Assembly (NCBI GenBank): GCA_030867875.1
Contig: JAOWCC010000019.1
Location: 33,275,976-33,339,975, forward strand
Length of the DNA stretch: 64,000 nt
Direction: 5' to 3'
Source: Actinernus sp. WN-2022
Taxonomy: Eukaryota > Cnidaria > Anthozoa > Actiniaria > Actinernidae
The notes beneath the pieces were generated by a model. It was not told where the DNA came from. It did not search any database and saw only the letters and a list, made by a program, of their open reading frames with translations. Positions 44,901-59,900 of this stretch are shown piece by piece; the first letter of the stretch is position 1; the number at the start of each line of letters is the position of its first letter. A program made the position numbers and the translations under genes.

Positions 44901-47900
44901 AGGCAATTCAAGCACTGCATTTTCAGTTCAAGCACTGCATTTTCCCGTTTGACACAAACTTCCCCAAAAGATGACTACACACACATGCTACAGCAAATGA
45001 GGTAACAAGGTTTGTATTTAACCAGTTTTGAAACTTCACAAGGCAAGAAAAGAAATAGAACAGAATAACGGTGATCAATCTGCTCATGCTTTAATACCTC
45101 CACTAGGCCTCCCTTGTCCACAACCAGCCGGAATAATTTATAAAGATCTAGAGTCTGCTTGGCCATTATGGGCACTCTGTTAACGGGGGTACCTAGCCAT
45201 AAGAAGAACGCGAATGAGAATGTTAGTAATCATAGTTTTGTGAATATATAGAGTGCATTACCTGGTCTCGCGGAGGTTCGGTTTTTATCTTGAGTGGTGA
45301 ATGTCGTGATACACGAGTTAGCGCAGAGAACGAGAAACCATATCTCCAAACTGCCATATAATATTCTGTTTATTACTCACAAAGCAAGTAAGTAAGTAAT
45401 TAGGTAAGTAAGTAAGTAAATAAGTAAGTAAGTAAGTAAATAAGTAAGTAAGTAAGTAAATAAGTAAGTAAGTGTCAATGTATTTAGCTTTGCAGCTAAT
45501 TGGGGACACGTGTCCTACGATTTTACGTCCTTATCCGAAAAGACGTGAAGGTCTAACCGTTTACCTTCTACTCAGTTATTTTAATACCTTAAGTGTTGGT
45601 CCCGCCGGGGTTGGAACCCGCGACCTCCCGCAAGACAGACCGGCGCTTAACCACTGAGCTAACCGGGAGGAGGTATTGTATAGCTTATTGAATAATAAAG
45701 TGGTGGTAATAAATGGTCGTGGTCATCTAGTTCCTAGCCTTGGTAAAATAGTTGTTACCACAGACGGAACAGGGTCAAATATTAGGACAGAAATCGAGAA
45801 GCGAACTTTATTTATTTAAAGGGCGGGCAGATATTTTAACAGAACACATTTACCGATATCACCGGCTCTATTTAAAGTTGTAAGCTAAGAATTACTCCTA
45901 CAGTTTTGTGCCCTGGAAATCATGGGAGTAACTTGCTATATACATAGTACACCGCGGCAAAACGTCACGCGCATGCGCTATTGATAAGCCACACGCGTCT
46001 GATCGCCCCAGTTTCCCGCCGAAACTAAGAGAAAACAGAGGCAATCACCCCTGTTTCTAATTTTGAGCACGTACGCGTACATGTATTTACGTGAAATCTT
46101 TAGCGAAAAATAAGAAAACTACTTAAAAGCTAAGCCTAAGACTTTAACAGGTTGAAGTATTCTTAATTTGTAATTCACTGTGAGTTTACTAAGTTATAAA
46201 ATCTCCCGAGCCTTCGTTCTTTCGGACAGCGGAGCATAACGTTTTGCCGCGGTGTCAGTGCCATGCGCCAGGGGCTCGAAGAAACAAAAGGCGAAGTGGA
46301 GAGAGAGAGAACAGCCTCTGGTGTTATCCGTTGAGAATCTCACTTACATGCGCCGAGCTTCAAATCAAGAAAACACGTCAAACCGGTTTTACTGGGCCAT
46401 TGGTAAGGCAATGAAAACTCCGTTACACCAGCACTCACGGTTGTGCCTGGTAATGAGTAGACTATCCAATCAGAGACGAGGTTCAAATTCTGAACCTAAT
46501 GTTCGCCTGGAAGTGAGATTCTCAGCGGATAACACCAGAGGCTTTTTTTCTCTTCCTCTCTCCTCTCTCGCCTCTCAGTCGCCTTTTATTCCTTCAAGCC
46601 AATGAAACCCAAGATAGTCATACAGCAAAGCCAATTCTGTGTACGAGCTACGTTGTATGTAATAATTGTGCAGCTTCTCTCTCACCTCTCTTCTGCATAA
46701 ATGTGAATAAATCATCTAAAAATTCCTTTCTGTCCGGCTCTTCTCCAAGTTCGTATAACTACAAAAACAGTATCACAACAACTACTTAACAATTTGCGCA
46801 CCAGCTCAGACTAAAATAGTAATAATAATAATGATAATGAGGATAGGATACAACTGCTAAAAGGATTAATTGTGCTTGGTTCTATGAAGTTCTAGAGTCG
46901 ATTCTTTTATTAAGCATGGCTTGAGTAACTCAGTTCGGCTAAAATTGAAATACCTATAAGAATGAGCTGATGTACAATTTAAAGCATACTGAGCGCGAAC
47001 ATCGCTGACACAAACAAACATGTACAATTTAAAGCATTTTGTAGCCTCACATTGAGCGCGAACATCGCTGAGACAAACACGTTTAACTTAATGCATTTTG
47101 TAGAGCCTCATATTCAGCGCGAACATCGCTGAGAAAACAAATTGTACAATTTAAAGCATATTTGAAACGAACATCGCTATGAGATTACAGGATATCAAAC
47201 TTCAACACAACAGGTTAGTCAATCGAAGCTGCCACAGAAAGGGACGTTTTCTACTACAAAATCGTGTGTTATTGGCAAAGATCGCTGCTCCAGTTACAAT
47301 CAAACAAGTTAATGCAAAAACAGCAAAGTTCAACATCGTCTATGGTCTAATTAGCGGGAATAAACACACCGTTGACATGTTCTACCATCTAGGAATGAAA
47401 AATGATGTTGAAAGGTTTCGATACTATTGGTTACAAAGAGACCAAAAGCACTGAGCCAATACAAGACAATTCACTCAAATTAGGCTTGTAATATATGGAC
47501 TTGAAATTAGTGGAAAATACTAGTAACTGTTGCAAGTTGGCTGACTGATTTTTACTTGCAACATGGTCTGATCGCTAGCAACAACAAATAGTTCAGCAAG
47601 ATTCTATTAGCAACAGTTGTGAGTTCTCGTGAGGTTTTATTCACATTTCTAAGTCTACTCGCATTTGGCAAATGCGCGTTCGACTCTGAATATGGAAATG
47701 TAACTATTTTGAATGGGAGAAGCAATAACTGGATCTAGCGAATGACTGTTTCTTTTTCAACATAAACACGTGAATGTAAGAGTTTCACCGGAATGCCATT
47801 TCGAGCAACATTACAACAAATGATCAAGTTATATTGCCATTTTTTTAGATGAGAATGATATTGATAGACTACATACAAAGAATACAATCACTCTAAACAA

Positions 47901-50900
47901 ATTAAAGCTGTTCTTTCCCGAACAAACATCTCGAATTATCGGACGGCTAGTTCAAGACTTGCTATCTTACACAAGAAAATCTCCGTTTCAAAATGCTAGC
48001 TCAATTTATTTTCGAGTTCAGCTTACAAAGAAATGAATTCGTCTCATATATCGTACCTTTCGTAAATTTATACGTAAATGCAAAAATAACAGACAATCTA
48101 CTCCTAAAAATACAAAAAAATAACCCCAAATTAGTATTGAAACGCTCTTTTACCCAAATTACCTAAGGCACCACAACTAAATAGGAAACATTTATTTTGA
48201 ACGGATATTTGGTTTTCTTGATTTCTATTCGTTTGGCAGTGGTTGATTTATTGCAAATTATTTTCCCCTATCTCCCACTATCTGATCGACGACATCGCTA
48301 GCCTGGAGCCATCCGTATGAATTCTGGAGTATTATTAAAACTGTGTAATTGTATCTCACTATCGTCAGCTGTATCTTATATCATGTATTAAAGAAATTAA
48401 TTGAGGAAATAAATGCGGCGTTTTGGCGTCAAAGAAATAGGCCATAGCGGCAACCATAAACTTAGTTACAAATCAAATGATTGTAAACGATATTTGGGGC
48501 TTAATACGTCCAAGATTCGAAAATGCAAAAAGGGAGGAATTTCGTGGTTATCCCTACTTATGTTAATTGATTAGATTAAGGCTGGGACGTTTGGAGGAAA
48601 ATAACATCCCTTTTCTTTGTAAATGACAGTATAAATTCAATTTCTCGATCACTTTAGTATATTTTTCATTTGCACAAATAAAACTGTCATCCTTTTAGGG
48701 ATTTCGGTATGAAAATAGTGGTTATTTGAAAATAAGAAAAATGAATAAATATTTAAAGTGTGTCAATTTGATTGACACATTAAACAAAACTGTCATGTTG
48801 GCCGAGAAGGATCTGAATTACACTGTCAAAACATGGCAAATATTCTACGGGGTGGAGCTACTATGATAAAATTCGTGATAAACTATTAAGGATTTTTTTT
48901 GTGGCTGCCCTGGAAAACCGAATAAGATAAATAATTTGTAGTTTAACACGAAGCAAATGCGATTCCAATCGAGATATTCATAGTAATTTCTCCTCATGAA
49001 TGAACTTACTTATGCAGATCTAGATGTGCAATCAAGAAAAACCCCAAATCAATCTGGCATCACGAAAAGACGCCAATGGAACAAACCTGAAAGCTAAAAA
49101 TACCAATATGTTATATCGGTATTTCCTAATCACCAATTTAGAATGATTTACCACCAAAATTTATTGGTACTTCGGCTGTTGAAGTGTGTTAGTGAAGGCC
49201 GTGGACTTCCGAAGGATTTGTAATTTCGATGTTTTTTCCATGTTTGTGGTCGAAGATAACCACACTTGGATATGACAATACAAACGCACTATATATTTAT
49301 GGACGGCTATTTGAAATAGAATTCTAATATACTCTAAAGCACAATAAACTCCTCACCTGCTGATTTTAATTATAAGCGATATTTAGGTCGAATTCGCGGG
49401 ACATCAAGTTGTGTTGACATATTTCCGTTGCAGACAACTCAAACACTAATAAAAATTGTAGAATTTGATAACCGAAAAGACATATTTTAGAATCTGTATT
49501 GTTCATAGAAAGAAAACTATATCAAGCATGAATGAATCATTGTGAAGATAAAGAAAAGCAGAGCGCCTAAATTCTATTGCATTCTACTCAGAAATAATAA
49601 TAAACACACACTATATTGCCTAACTTTACGCTCTCTCTCTCTTCTTTGTTATCTATTTATTCCTGATCATGCAATATTCCGTTAATTTAGGTAAAAATCC
49701 GAAAAAATCGATCTGGGAATAAAACAACACAGGAAATAGAATTGACAGTAAAGTAATGTTTCCCTTCAATTAGCAAGGTTTATTAGGGAATGACTTCGAA
49801 TAATTCTTTCTAGCCTTATTCTATAAACGTAATTACGGCTGTAGGAGTTTTCAGTTGCTTCTCTTAGTTTAAAAATACGTAGAAATCTCGACTATCATCG
49901 AATGCATGAAAAAAATTCAAAGACCCTTAACAGACCGCGGTATATATTTTGTGAAAGACTTAGTACATGTAATTTAATTTATTTCAAAGCAGCAAAAGGA
50001 AGATAAAAAAGCGTCCTTTTTGAACTTTCAAAAGGGGAAGAAATGGTGAGAAAAATATAACAAAAATTATTGTTCTTGCTTTTTGGGGGGAATTTTTTTT
50101 CAAAATTGCAGATGTAAAAACTGCATTTATCCAAGCCTTATAAAGTCCCAAAGTCATAAGCAGACAATTCTTTTGTCTCCTAATACTGAGTACAATTTTC
50201 ATTTCTTCTCAGCAAGACTTCTGTCGTAACACTTTCAATTTTGTGCTTGAAAACATTTCTTGAATTTCCCTGTCTTTTTTTCTTATGCCATGTTCAACAC
50301 ACTACCGGATATTTTTTGTGCCGGCACCAAAACCATAATGAATAAGCCCTGTTCACACTTGTAATTGAAACGCTGTTTCGGCGCGATTTTTGAGCTGGAG
50401 AAAGTGATATACGTTGTATCGGATAGGTTTTTGTGCCGACAAAATCCTACCGGTATAGTGTGAACATGGGCCTTAATAATTGTTTGCATAATTCTGGGAC
50501 TGTATATGACAAAGTGCTTACTTGGCAAGAAAATTCATTCGCTATTATTTCACTGCATTTTGAGCAAAGACGTGTAAACATTCATGAAACATAACTAACC
50601 TAAGATAAGATGGAAGCCATAAAGCGAAGAGATTTATTGGGGGGGGGGGGGGGGATTCAGATAGAAACAATGAAACAGCTACCCCGTGATTAAAATTGAT
50701 GCGATAATTTTACACAATGAATAACTATAGTGTTATACAAAGAAATATATACATGTACACAGGAAGGAAAAAATTGGATGGACCTCCAATTTGGTAAGAA
50801 ATAAATTCAAATTTAAGTTTGATGGGTTTCCAGAAAAGGGATTACGCTTATGTTTTTAGCCTAAAGTTTACTGGCATTGTGCCTTAACAAAGCGCAAATT

Positions 50901-53900
50901 AAGCCCATGTCCAAGGAATAAACATATTATTTTTCATATTAATAACAAACAAGTCCTTTCTATTATACTTCCTTAATAGTTGATCATTTCTAGTAGTGTC
51001 ATTCGCTACACACCTCATGCCAATTAGGAATCAACATGATCAATGTTTTATGAGTTTCTCTATATAACACCCTAAAAATAATTGCTCTGCAACACACATA
51101 ATAACTAGCAATAACTTAGCTTTGAGAATCTATTAATATTCAGCTATGGATATTACAATATAGATCAAAATACAACATAGCCACCTTAATAAAAAGGGGA
51201 CCATAAATGTTCAGAATTTCACTGATATACATACCCATAAGCTGCTACAATAATAATTATTATGTAGATCATATGGGTAGAGTGTGTTATACAAACATTT
51301 GTGGAACACAGTAAATAGTGAGGGAAAACACTTAAAGCTCATTCGCAAGAATTATGTAAAAATACTCTGGCTATGTTAAAGGGTGTAGCTGTACATTGAA
51401 CCATAAATTGCTCCTAACGTTTCTGTCCCTTTCCTTGGTGAATTTATTGGTAACCGAGGCAGGCAAGGAATAGATGGCTGTACAAGCAATGCATTTTGCC
51501 AATTTCATAAATCATCCTTTAGCAAAATTTATCCATTTCTTGCAGTTGTTTTTTCAAATTTAAAGTGGGACTTACGTAAACTCAGCATGCAGCATCAGGA
51601 CTCGAAATTGCGCCCGATACAGGCGTAAATACGCCTAGATTTTTTCGTTTTACGCCTAACATTTTCCACTTAGGCGTAAAATTACCAATAGACTTGTGAC
51701 CACTCAGCTACTAATGCACAATTATTTACGCCTAAATCTTGGAGAATTACGCCTAAAAAAATTAAGCTGGGCGTAAAATTACGCCTCCTTTTTTCCCTTA
51801 ATTTCGAGCCCTGAGCATTGAAATTAATAACAAGGCAAACTTGCCTTGAGAATTTCGTAAAAATGCTGCCATTTTCTTCAAACCTTTGCCCTAATTCCTG
51901 TACAACAAAGCTCACAACTTGAACATGACATTGTACATGTATACATATAAAGTATGGGGAGCTCGGGTGGCGCAGTGGTTAAGCGCTTCGCCTCTCACCT
52001 CTGTGGCCCAGGTTCGAATCCCGGACGCAGTGCCATATGTGAATTGAGTTTGTTGGTATCTCGCCCTTGCTCCGAGGGTTTTTCTCCGGGTTCTCCGGTT
52101 TTCCTCCCTCCACAAAAACCAACATGCTAACTTTGGATTAGCCGGGACCTGGCTTTGATCAGCCCCCATGGTTGTTTCAGGTCTCGTTAGAAATTCAGGG
52201 AATTCAATTCAGGGTTCAGTATGCGATAAGTTAGATCATACTGAAATACATATTATATAATAGAAATTATAACTTCACTCCTATTACAAAATATAATATT
52301 TAATACTCTGAAGGAACTATAATGCATTGAATGTTATACTGAATTCAAACAGTAATCAAAAAGCGACAATACAATGATCGCATATAATACTGTACATGTA
52401 GCTAAGTAATATATAACTCTCTGTACATATATTGGAAAGTATTTGATAAAATTTGATATGTAAGCTGGGAATGAACAAAAAGCCTGACAATTTCAGAAGG
52501 CTGAGAATTTGTACTAAAAATGTAGTAACAAGCTAAGGAAGATCAATTTGTTTGTCATCTCTGATAGATGCTACTTTCAGAGTACAGTACAATTTCCAGC
52601 ATTTGTAAATTTCTAGAAATACTTAAACATGTCTGTCATTTGCCTGAAATTGAATTCAATATTATGAAGGGATTAAATGGGTGTATTTTCCTATTTTTAA
52701 TTTTGTACTATTTAAATATTGATAGCATGAAAAAGAAATCACTATCAGATAGGAAATACTGATTAACCAAGATGGCAGCTTTCAGGCACATAATTTATCA
52801 CATTAATGACAGGACATATATAGATATTATAGGCATGATGTCTCGATGTAATAACTAACGTAACTTACTGAATAGCCCATGTTATTAAAAAAAGAATAAC
52901 ATGAAGTAGTTCTTTTTAATTTCAAAACTATTTTGGGAAACCTATTTTTGTTGTCTGTGTATAATTCTCAGCTTTTGATACAAGGAAAAATAACTATGTA
53001 AATCCTAGTTGAGACCTCAGGTCAAGAACTATGAGGATCTTGGGGCTCTAGATCTTGTAATTAATGCATTAGAAATGAACTTTAAACACCTTATAATGTG
53101 CAAGGCTGGAATTTCAAGATTTTGGTAAATGTTAATCAACTTTCATGGAGAAGTAGTGTTTGCACCATAGTGTCCATAGTTGCAAAATGCAATCAGATAC
53201 TATTTTCAAGGCAATAATACTTCCCATTTCTATAATTACTGTGAATTTGATAGCTAAAATTATGCACTCCCTAGAATTTAAGCATTCAGAAAATTTGCCA
53301 CAGGCTTTACTTCGTCGTTATCACTATCATATAGAAATTAAATTAATGAAACTAGACTATGTAATATAATAGTAATATATATAAAGGACAAGTTCTCAAT
53401 GGCTCATAAGTCAAAGCACCATTATTAATAGTTTCTATACATGTATTAATTCAGGTTTTGCAGTTTTGAGTCCTGCCAAAAACAGAACTAGCCATTTCAG
53501 TATTTTCAGTTGTTACAATGTATTGTTAATCTCAGTTGTGTCTTCAGAGCTTTGCTCTTGTGCTGTTTTATGCTGATACATTTTTTTATCTATTTATAGG
53601 AACATGAATTTTACACTGACCCAGAGGGAAATGCCACACATGTACATGTACAAATGTAGTGAAAGCTTTCTTATCTACATTAAGATTTCCTACTACAAAC
53701 ATGTACACTATAATATTCACTTTTCTAAACTAACCATTAAAGTTTTGAAGAGTAATGTTATATTTCATGTACAGTGTATATAAGAATGTCCATTTTTCCC
53801 CAATTCTTATACCATTGTATACTTACATATACTTACAAGAAATAATGTAAAAGAATCACAACTGTTCAATCAAATGTATACCCTACACACCTAATAAATA

Positions 53901-56900
53901 AATAAATTGTACAAACACCACCCAAGCAAAGGCAGTACTTTCCTGTTTCATGTACATACTCCACGATTATTCGGTATTCTTTCAATAGTTGCTTATGAAA
54001 TTTCTTTGACTGCAAATAAGACAAGTAATAGATGATTACTAACTGAAGGCAAATCATTAACACACCTCCAAGTAACAGCAAGGTATGGGATTTTAGTATT
54101 AATTGTATTCATGATGAAATGTATCCCGCCATGTATGCATAAACAGAACTGCTTTGGTTGCAAGTGTATTCTCACTAGGTAAATGTATGTATACCTATAG
54201 TAGATAGATGTGTACAAATATGTAGTAGATACAAATTATATGGCATCTACATGCTAAATTCCAATACTTCCAATTCTTACAACAACAACAAAAATTAAAT
54301 ACATGACAAAAGTTTGTTCCTAGTTTTAAAAATCAACGATACTTTTATAATTTTGAGCACAACCATTAATTCATATTCCTTAATACTAAGCCTTATCTCT
54401 TGTTCACCCCACAAAATATCAAGATAATCACTGGCATCTGTTTGAAATCTGCTCAATTCTTATGGTTTAATTTGACTATATGCTGAAAAATATGTCATTT
54501 GAAGACTTGGCTGAGGTTGATGAAAAAGACTTAGTAAGCCAGGGAAAAGGATAAACTGGACCTACATGTATAATGTACTGCCTCAGGGATGGGTAATTTA
54601 TCACCAGAAGGGTATGGGAGGGGCCGGCAATTTACCACAAAATTAAAGTCAGACCTTTTTTTCATTTTTATGAGAGTTTGTCTGAAATGCCACTCTCTGT
54701 CTTTCAAGTTGAACACTGGCAAAATATCAATTGACGAAAATTTCAGTGCCCAGCTAATTACAATGGTAAATTGAAGGGCTGTGTGCAAAATGGGTGTAAG
54801 TGACTCTTGATCACATTCTGAATTCTCCCTTAAAAAAACAAGGAAATTGAGGAGAATTTAGAATGTGATCAGGAGACACTTACACCCTTTTTCCACACAG
54901 CCCTTCAATTGTGCACAACTTGTATTTTGATCTACATGATCTGCTTAATTCATGTTCAGAATTTAAGGTATGTGGTGACTACATATAGGTTTTATGCCTG
55001 AGCTCTCATCTTCCCATAAATATCAAACAATTATTATCCACATATAAAAGGCAAAGTTTGACATTTTTAATTTACCATAATCTATATACTAGAAAATATC
55101 ATCAAAAAGAATAATTGTTAAATCATTTGAAACAAGTTCATGCCAAGGTTACATACATGTAAGCTACAGTCAACAGATTGTCAAAGAAATACAGTTGGCA
55201 TTTGAATTAGATAGGACTATCAGATTTTGAATAAAGGAAGTACATATACATATAGCTAGATGTAGGTTTAAGGGGTTCATAATACAGCAAAACTTTCCGT
55301 CTTTTTTAATTAACACAGTACACTGCACACACAACAACATGTGTTGTATAACATCTGTTCACCATCAATAATATTAATTATTATATTATTTTAATACTGC
55401 TTTTGAAAATTTTCTTACTCAACCTTTCAGGGTTAAAAACATTCTAATTAAACTGTTTTGTCAGATTTTTAAAAAGCTGATGCATTAACTGTAGCATATA
55501 GAAACCTCAATACACTCATTGGGCACTTTCGATTGACCATAAATGCATATTCTAGAAATAGAATAGATGGAATATTATAGTATCTGAAAATCACCGGTTC
55601 AGGCATATTTTACACTGTAAGCTACAAATGCTTGCTGACATATGATATTCAGGAAATTTAGTATTCCAGTGGTTAAAAAATCCTGATTTAAAAAATTTGT
55701 AATGTAATAAGCACATCCTTTATATTCAGCATATAAATCAGCATATCCTTTATATTCTTATTCCAGAATACAGTCAATTGAATGCACCCTTAATGATCAA
55801 TAGCTATGATATTATTCAAGCCAAACACACACTGATGTATACATACATAACTTTATATGCTTTCCTGCGTAAAATATTGTTATGTACTGTTTAAAACACG
55901 AACAGCAGTGTTTTATCAAGTTTAAAAATTTGAGGGCGAAGCCCGAGAATTTTTAGACTTGATAAAACACGTGCTGTGAGTGTTTTAAACGGCTTCAAAA
56001 ACGCTTTAAGAATGCAATGAAAGAAAGACGCACATCTCAAGGGAATGGTTACTTAATGAACCATTGAACCTTTGTATTCACAACGCCATGCAAAATATTC
56101 TAGTAATCACCGCCTGCAATTACGAACATCTCAAGGAATGACATGAAGAAATTACCATACTATGTTGTTTGAAAGGCGTTTTGCAATGCAAGAAGAACCT
56201 GCACTTGAAGGATTTCGTGTCGTGGTTTACCTTGATAAAGTTCAAGACTTGGAAAGCAATGTGACTGACATGACGGCAGACTCTAAATTTTTGACTCCGG
56301 CACAAAATATGTAAGTTTAATGCACGTTTTTATTATTTTACGGCTTTGAGTTTGGTTTAATAATTGGAACTAAACAGTGGCTCGGTAAACAAGTAATGGT
56401 AGTTGGATAAGTTCTTCATTTAAAAAATATTATCTGTGTATCTCGGTAGTCTGCTAATATTAGTAAATTTAGTGCAAAATTTATTATCTCAGTAGGTACC
56501 TTATGTTCCATGTACTTTTTGCTATCTTTGGGTCTTTATCAGTGAATTCTTAATTAGGATGAAACTTTATATAAAATTTCATGTTCATTAGTATTCTTTA
56601 TTTAAAACGTTCATCCTAATTAGCAATTCAATGAGAAAGCTGAAACATCAATAGAAATTCCATTGTCTCAATCATTAACCCCGTTTCCCTCTGGGACAGA
56701 ATTCAAATCCCTCCGCGGGCCTTTTAGAATGATGAGATTTTATCAGGTATAAAGGAGCATGCACGTGACTGATTTGCTTCATCTGATTGGACAAAATGCT
56801 CATTAATTATTCATGAGTTTTTGAATTATAATATAAATTACAGAAGTATTCTACAGTAAGAATTATAACACACAAATATTCCATTGGCTGCTGATCAGCA

Positions 56901-59900
56901 TGCATGATTTTTTTGTAATGCACGCTCAAGCATTTCTTTCCACGTAGATCAAATTTTATATTATAAAACAAATACATGTAGAAGATGGTTCTTGTATGTC
57001 CTGTAACGAACAATGCACTATCAAGGTCTTGAAAAGCTGCAAAATGAATTTGTGTTCCGCTCGTGCATCCACAGATTTTCAAGACCTTGAGCGTGCATTA
57101 TTTTGTCATAGAACATGGAGAACCATCTTTTATTTGTTAAAGGTCAAAATTTGTAAGAATGTATCTTAAATGTATTCTCCAAATTGAGCGCAATTGAGCT
57201 ACACTGTGTAATACATGTAAGAATATTTTTCTGATTCTACTTTTTTGCTATGGCTAAATAAAAGTGTACAGCTCTACAGTTTTGAAAACCTTTACTTATA
57301 CATGAAATCCCAGCACAAAATATGTACATGTAGGTTACATGACATGTTCTAGATCTTGTAGCTTTACATTTTCTTCAAGCCAATAACCATGTTGATACTG
57401 ACCACACACAAAATATATATGTAACTCTACATGTATGTATACATAATGTATGTATATACAGTACTGTTCAAAAATATTTCAACAAGGGAATTGAAATTTC
57501 ACCTAAGATAGTGGAAATTTCAAACAGTACTGTACTATATATACATGTTACATACATGTATACATACACAGCCATACTATACATACATGTATTTATAACT
57601 GGATGTATGTTGAACCAACATTGTCATATTAAGAATGTCTAGGCACTATTCTAAATGTACAGGAAGTTTTCTCAAAAGTGATCAGAATTTATAATTAGAA
57701 ATGTTATTATAATGAAAATACCTACATGTTGCAAAGATCATTAATTCTCAAAACTATTTTTAACATGTAATACATGCTGACAAATCATGGCTTGGGTCTA
57801 ATGTATAAGAATTCAGACATTTGTTTTGTTACCAAGAGTGTCCCAAGATTCTGCTACTGGCAAGGCATACAATGTATGCAGGTTTTTACCAATTAAAATT
57901 TCAACTGTACCAGAAAAAACCTAGCATGATTTTCAGACAGTCGTCCGCTCACTTCCTCGCCCTCCCCGTCTGATGGACTTCATAGACTTTCATGTTCCTG
58001 ACGTCAAAATTTGAACCAATCAGAGCGAACTTTACACTTTTGGCAAAGTCTGGAATTTAAGGAATGTGCTCGCATATTTTTCTGAATGGCATTGGGGAAG
58101 GACTTGAGCAGTGTGTCGACCGAAGTTGGAAAGTTTTCAGGATTTCGAAGCTGATATTCAGAGCAGAAGAAAGCATTGGAATTGTTCATTCATCGAAATG
58201 AAGTGTTTGTGAATCTACGTACGGGCTTTGGTAAATCACTAATCTTCCTCCGCTTACAAATCTCATGCATTCGATCTGAAACATTTTTGGCTTTTAGAAG
58301 ACCAAATCTTTCATAGAATGACTAGAATATTATGATTGTTCTGCAGGAGGAATGAACACACATACTAAGTATGTTATGGAAAATGTTTCAATATGGCACT
58401 TGGGTGAATATTCTTGTTTTCAGAATTATGAACACATTCTGTAAGCTCTCTGATACAAAAAAAAAACTACACTAGAACAACTTTAGGGTCTCGTGTGACT
58501 AATCGGCATACATATCAAGCTTCAAAAAGTTTTTTAAATAAGAGTAAAAGAGTAAAAGTTCTAAGATCACAGTCATAAACTTTACAGCATCACTCACAGG
58601 AATCGAGGCTGATATTTCTTGTATGCATTCTCATACACTGTCCTGCAAATACTGCATGCAAACTTCAGTTTAAAAAGTTCCTGCTCTCCAAAGAACCACA
58701 GCAGCTCAAACAGGATACCATATAGTTATTCTGAGAAATCGACAGAAGTTTGAAGCTGTAGAATGTTTTATCCAGTGCATGAAAGCTGATAGATACAACT
58801 AGTAAAAACCGCCACTGTACGACTGTTCTACACTTCATGCTTCAATTCTTACGCGTGTTCGTATTGGCTTATTGTAAAAACAAAAGTTGATGACGTCAGG
58901 AACATGAAAGTCCAACAGACGGGGAGGGGGAGAAAGTGAGCGGACGACCTCGTACCATCTGAAAATCAGGCTAGAAAAAACCTAGAGCTGCTGTAGCTTG
59001 ATCTGTAACAAAAAAAACATTTTGTACTGGCAGAAATTGAGTATCAACTGATAGAAGAGCCTAGCAGAATTTCTGGTGTCTAATACATGCGAATTATTAA
59101 ACAAATTCAACCATTGAAATTACAACAAAGTTATTTTAAGAAACATTTTACACACAGAATCACTTCTTGAGGTCAACTACACTTTATAGTGATGATGGTA
59201 CAAACCTAAAGATTCTTCCAGCTTCATTAGAACGTTTCTTTCTTAATTTCAAGGCAAGACATTGCATAATTGTGATATATGGAGTATTTAGCAAAACAGT
59301 AAACTATATGCTGACTTTGAATATAATACTACTCCCCTCCCTAACTACTCCTCTGACTGTTTTTATGAAGATGATAATTGCAATCTGGAACCAGGCACCT
59401 GGACAGAAGATTCATAAAATCAAAGCCAACATATCATTTCTCAAAAAGAAGTATCGACTGTTAACTAACACGGCTGTCAGTGCTACATCATGGATGGTCT
59501 TGTGAGCAATGGTAAATGATCACCAATATAGAAAAACAAATAATGTGATACTTCATTAGAAAGAAAGAAAATCTAGATCTCCAACTGAGAATCAAGTTCA
59601 GAACTGTTATTAAAATACCTCAGAAAAAAACCATCTGTGAACAAGATGGTTACTCTGAAAATTTAAATTTTGGAGATTTGTGCATTGTTTTTTTAATGCA
59701 AAATCCTTGATTAAAACACTGTGAATACAACACAGTACATGTATATGTTTTAGCAAACAAAATGGTTTGATTAATAAAGCACAATCTCTGAAAAATCTTT
59801 TTAAAAACTGCCAAGCTATTTGATTGACAAATGATATTAACTAGTATCAAAGCGGAACTAATCTGCCTCTCTTGTGTTCACAAAGGGCTAATATTAACTG

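Noticed and set aside
45600..45670. tRNA gene
   Set aside because: A and B boxes are present but the acceptor stem does not pair, and a SINE body with simple-repeat tail follows.
47179..47454. 91-codon plus-strand frame in the ARID3 intron
   Set aside because: No domain, no splice signals, no neighbouring coding evidence.
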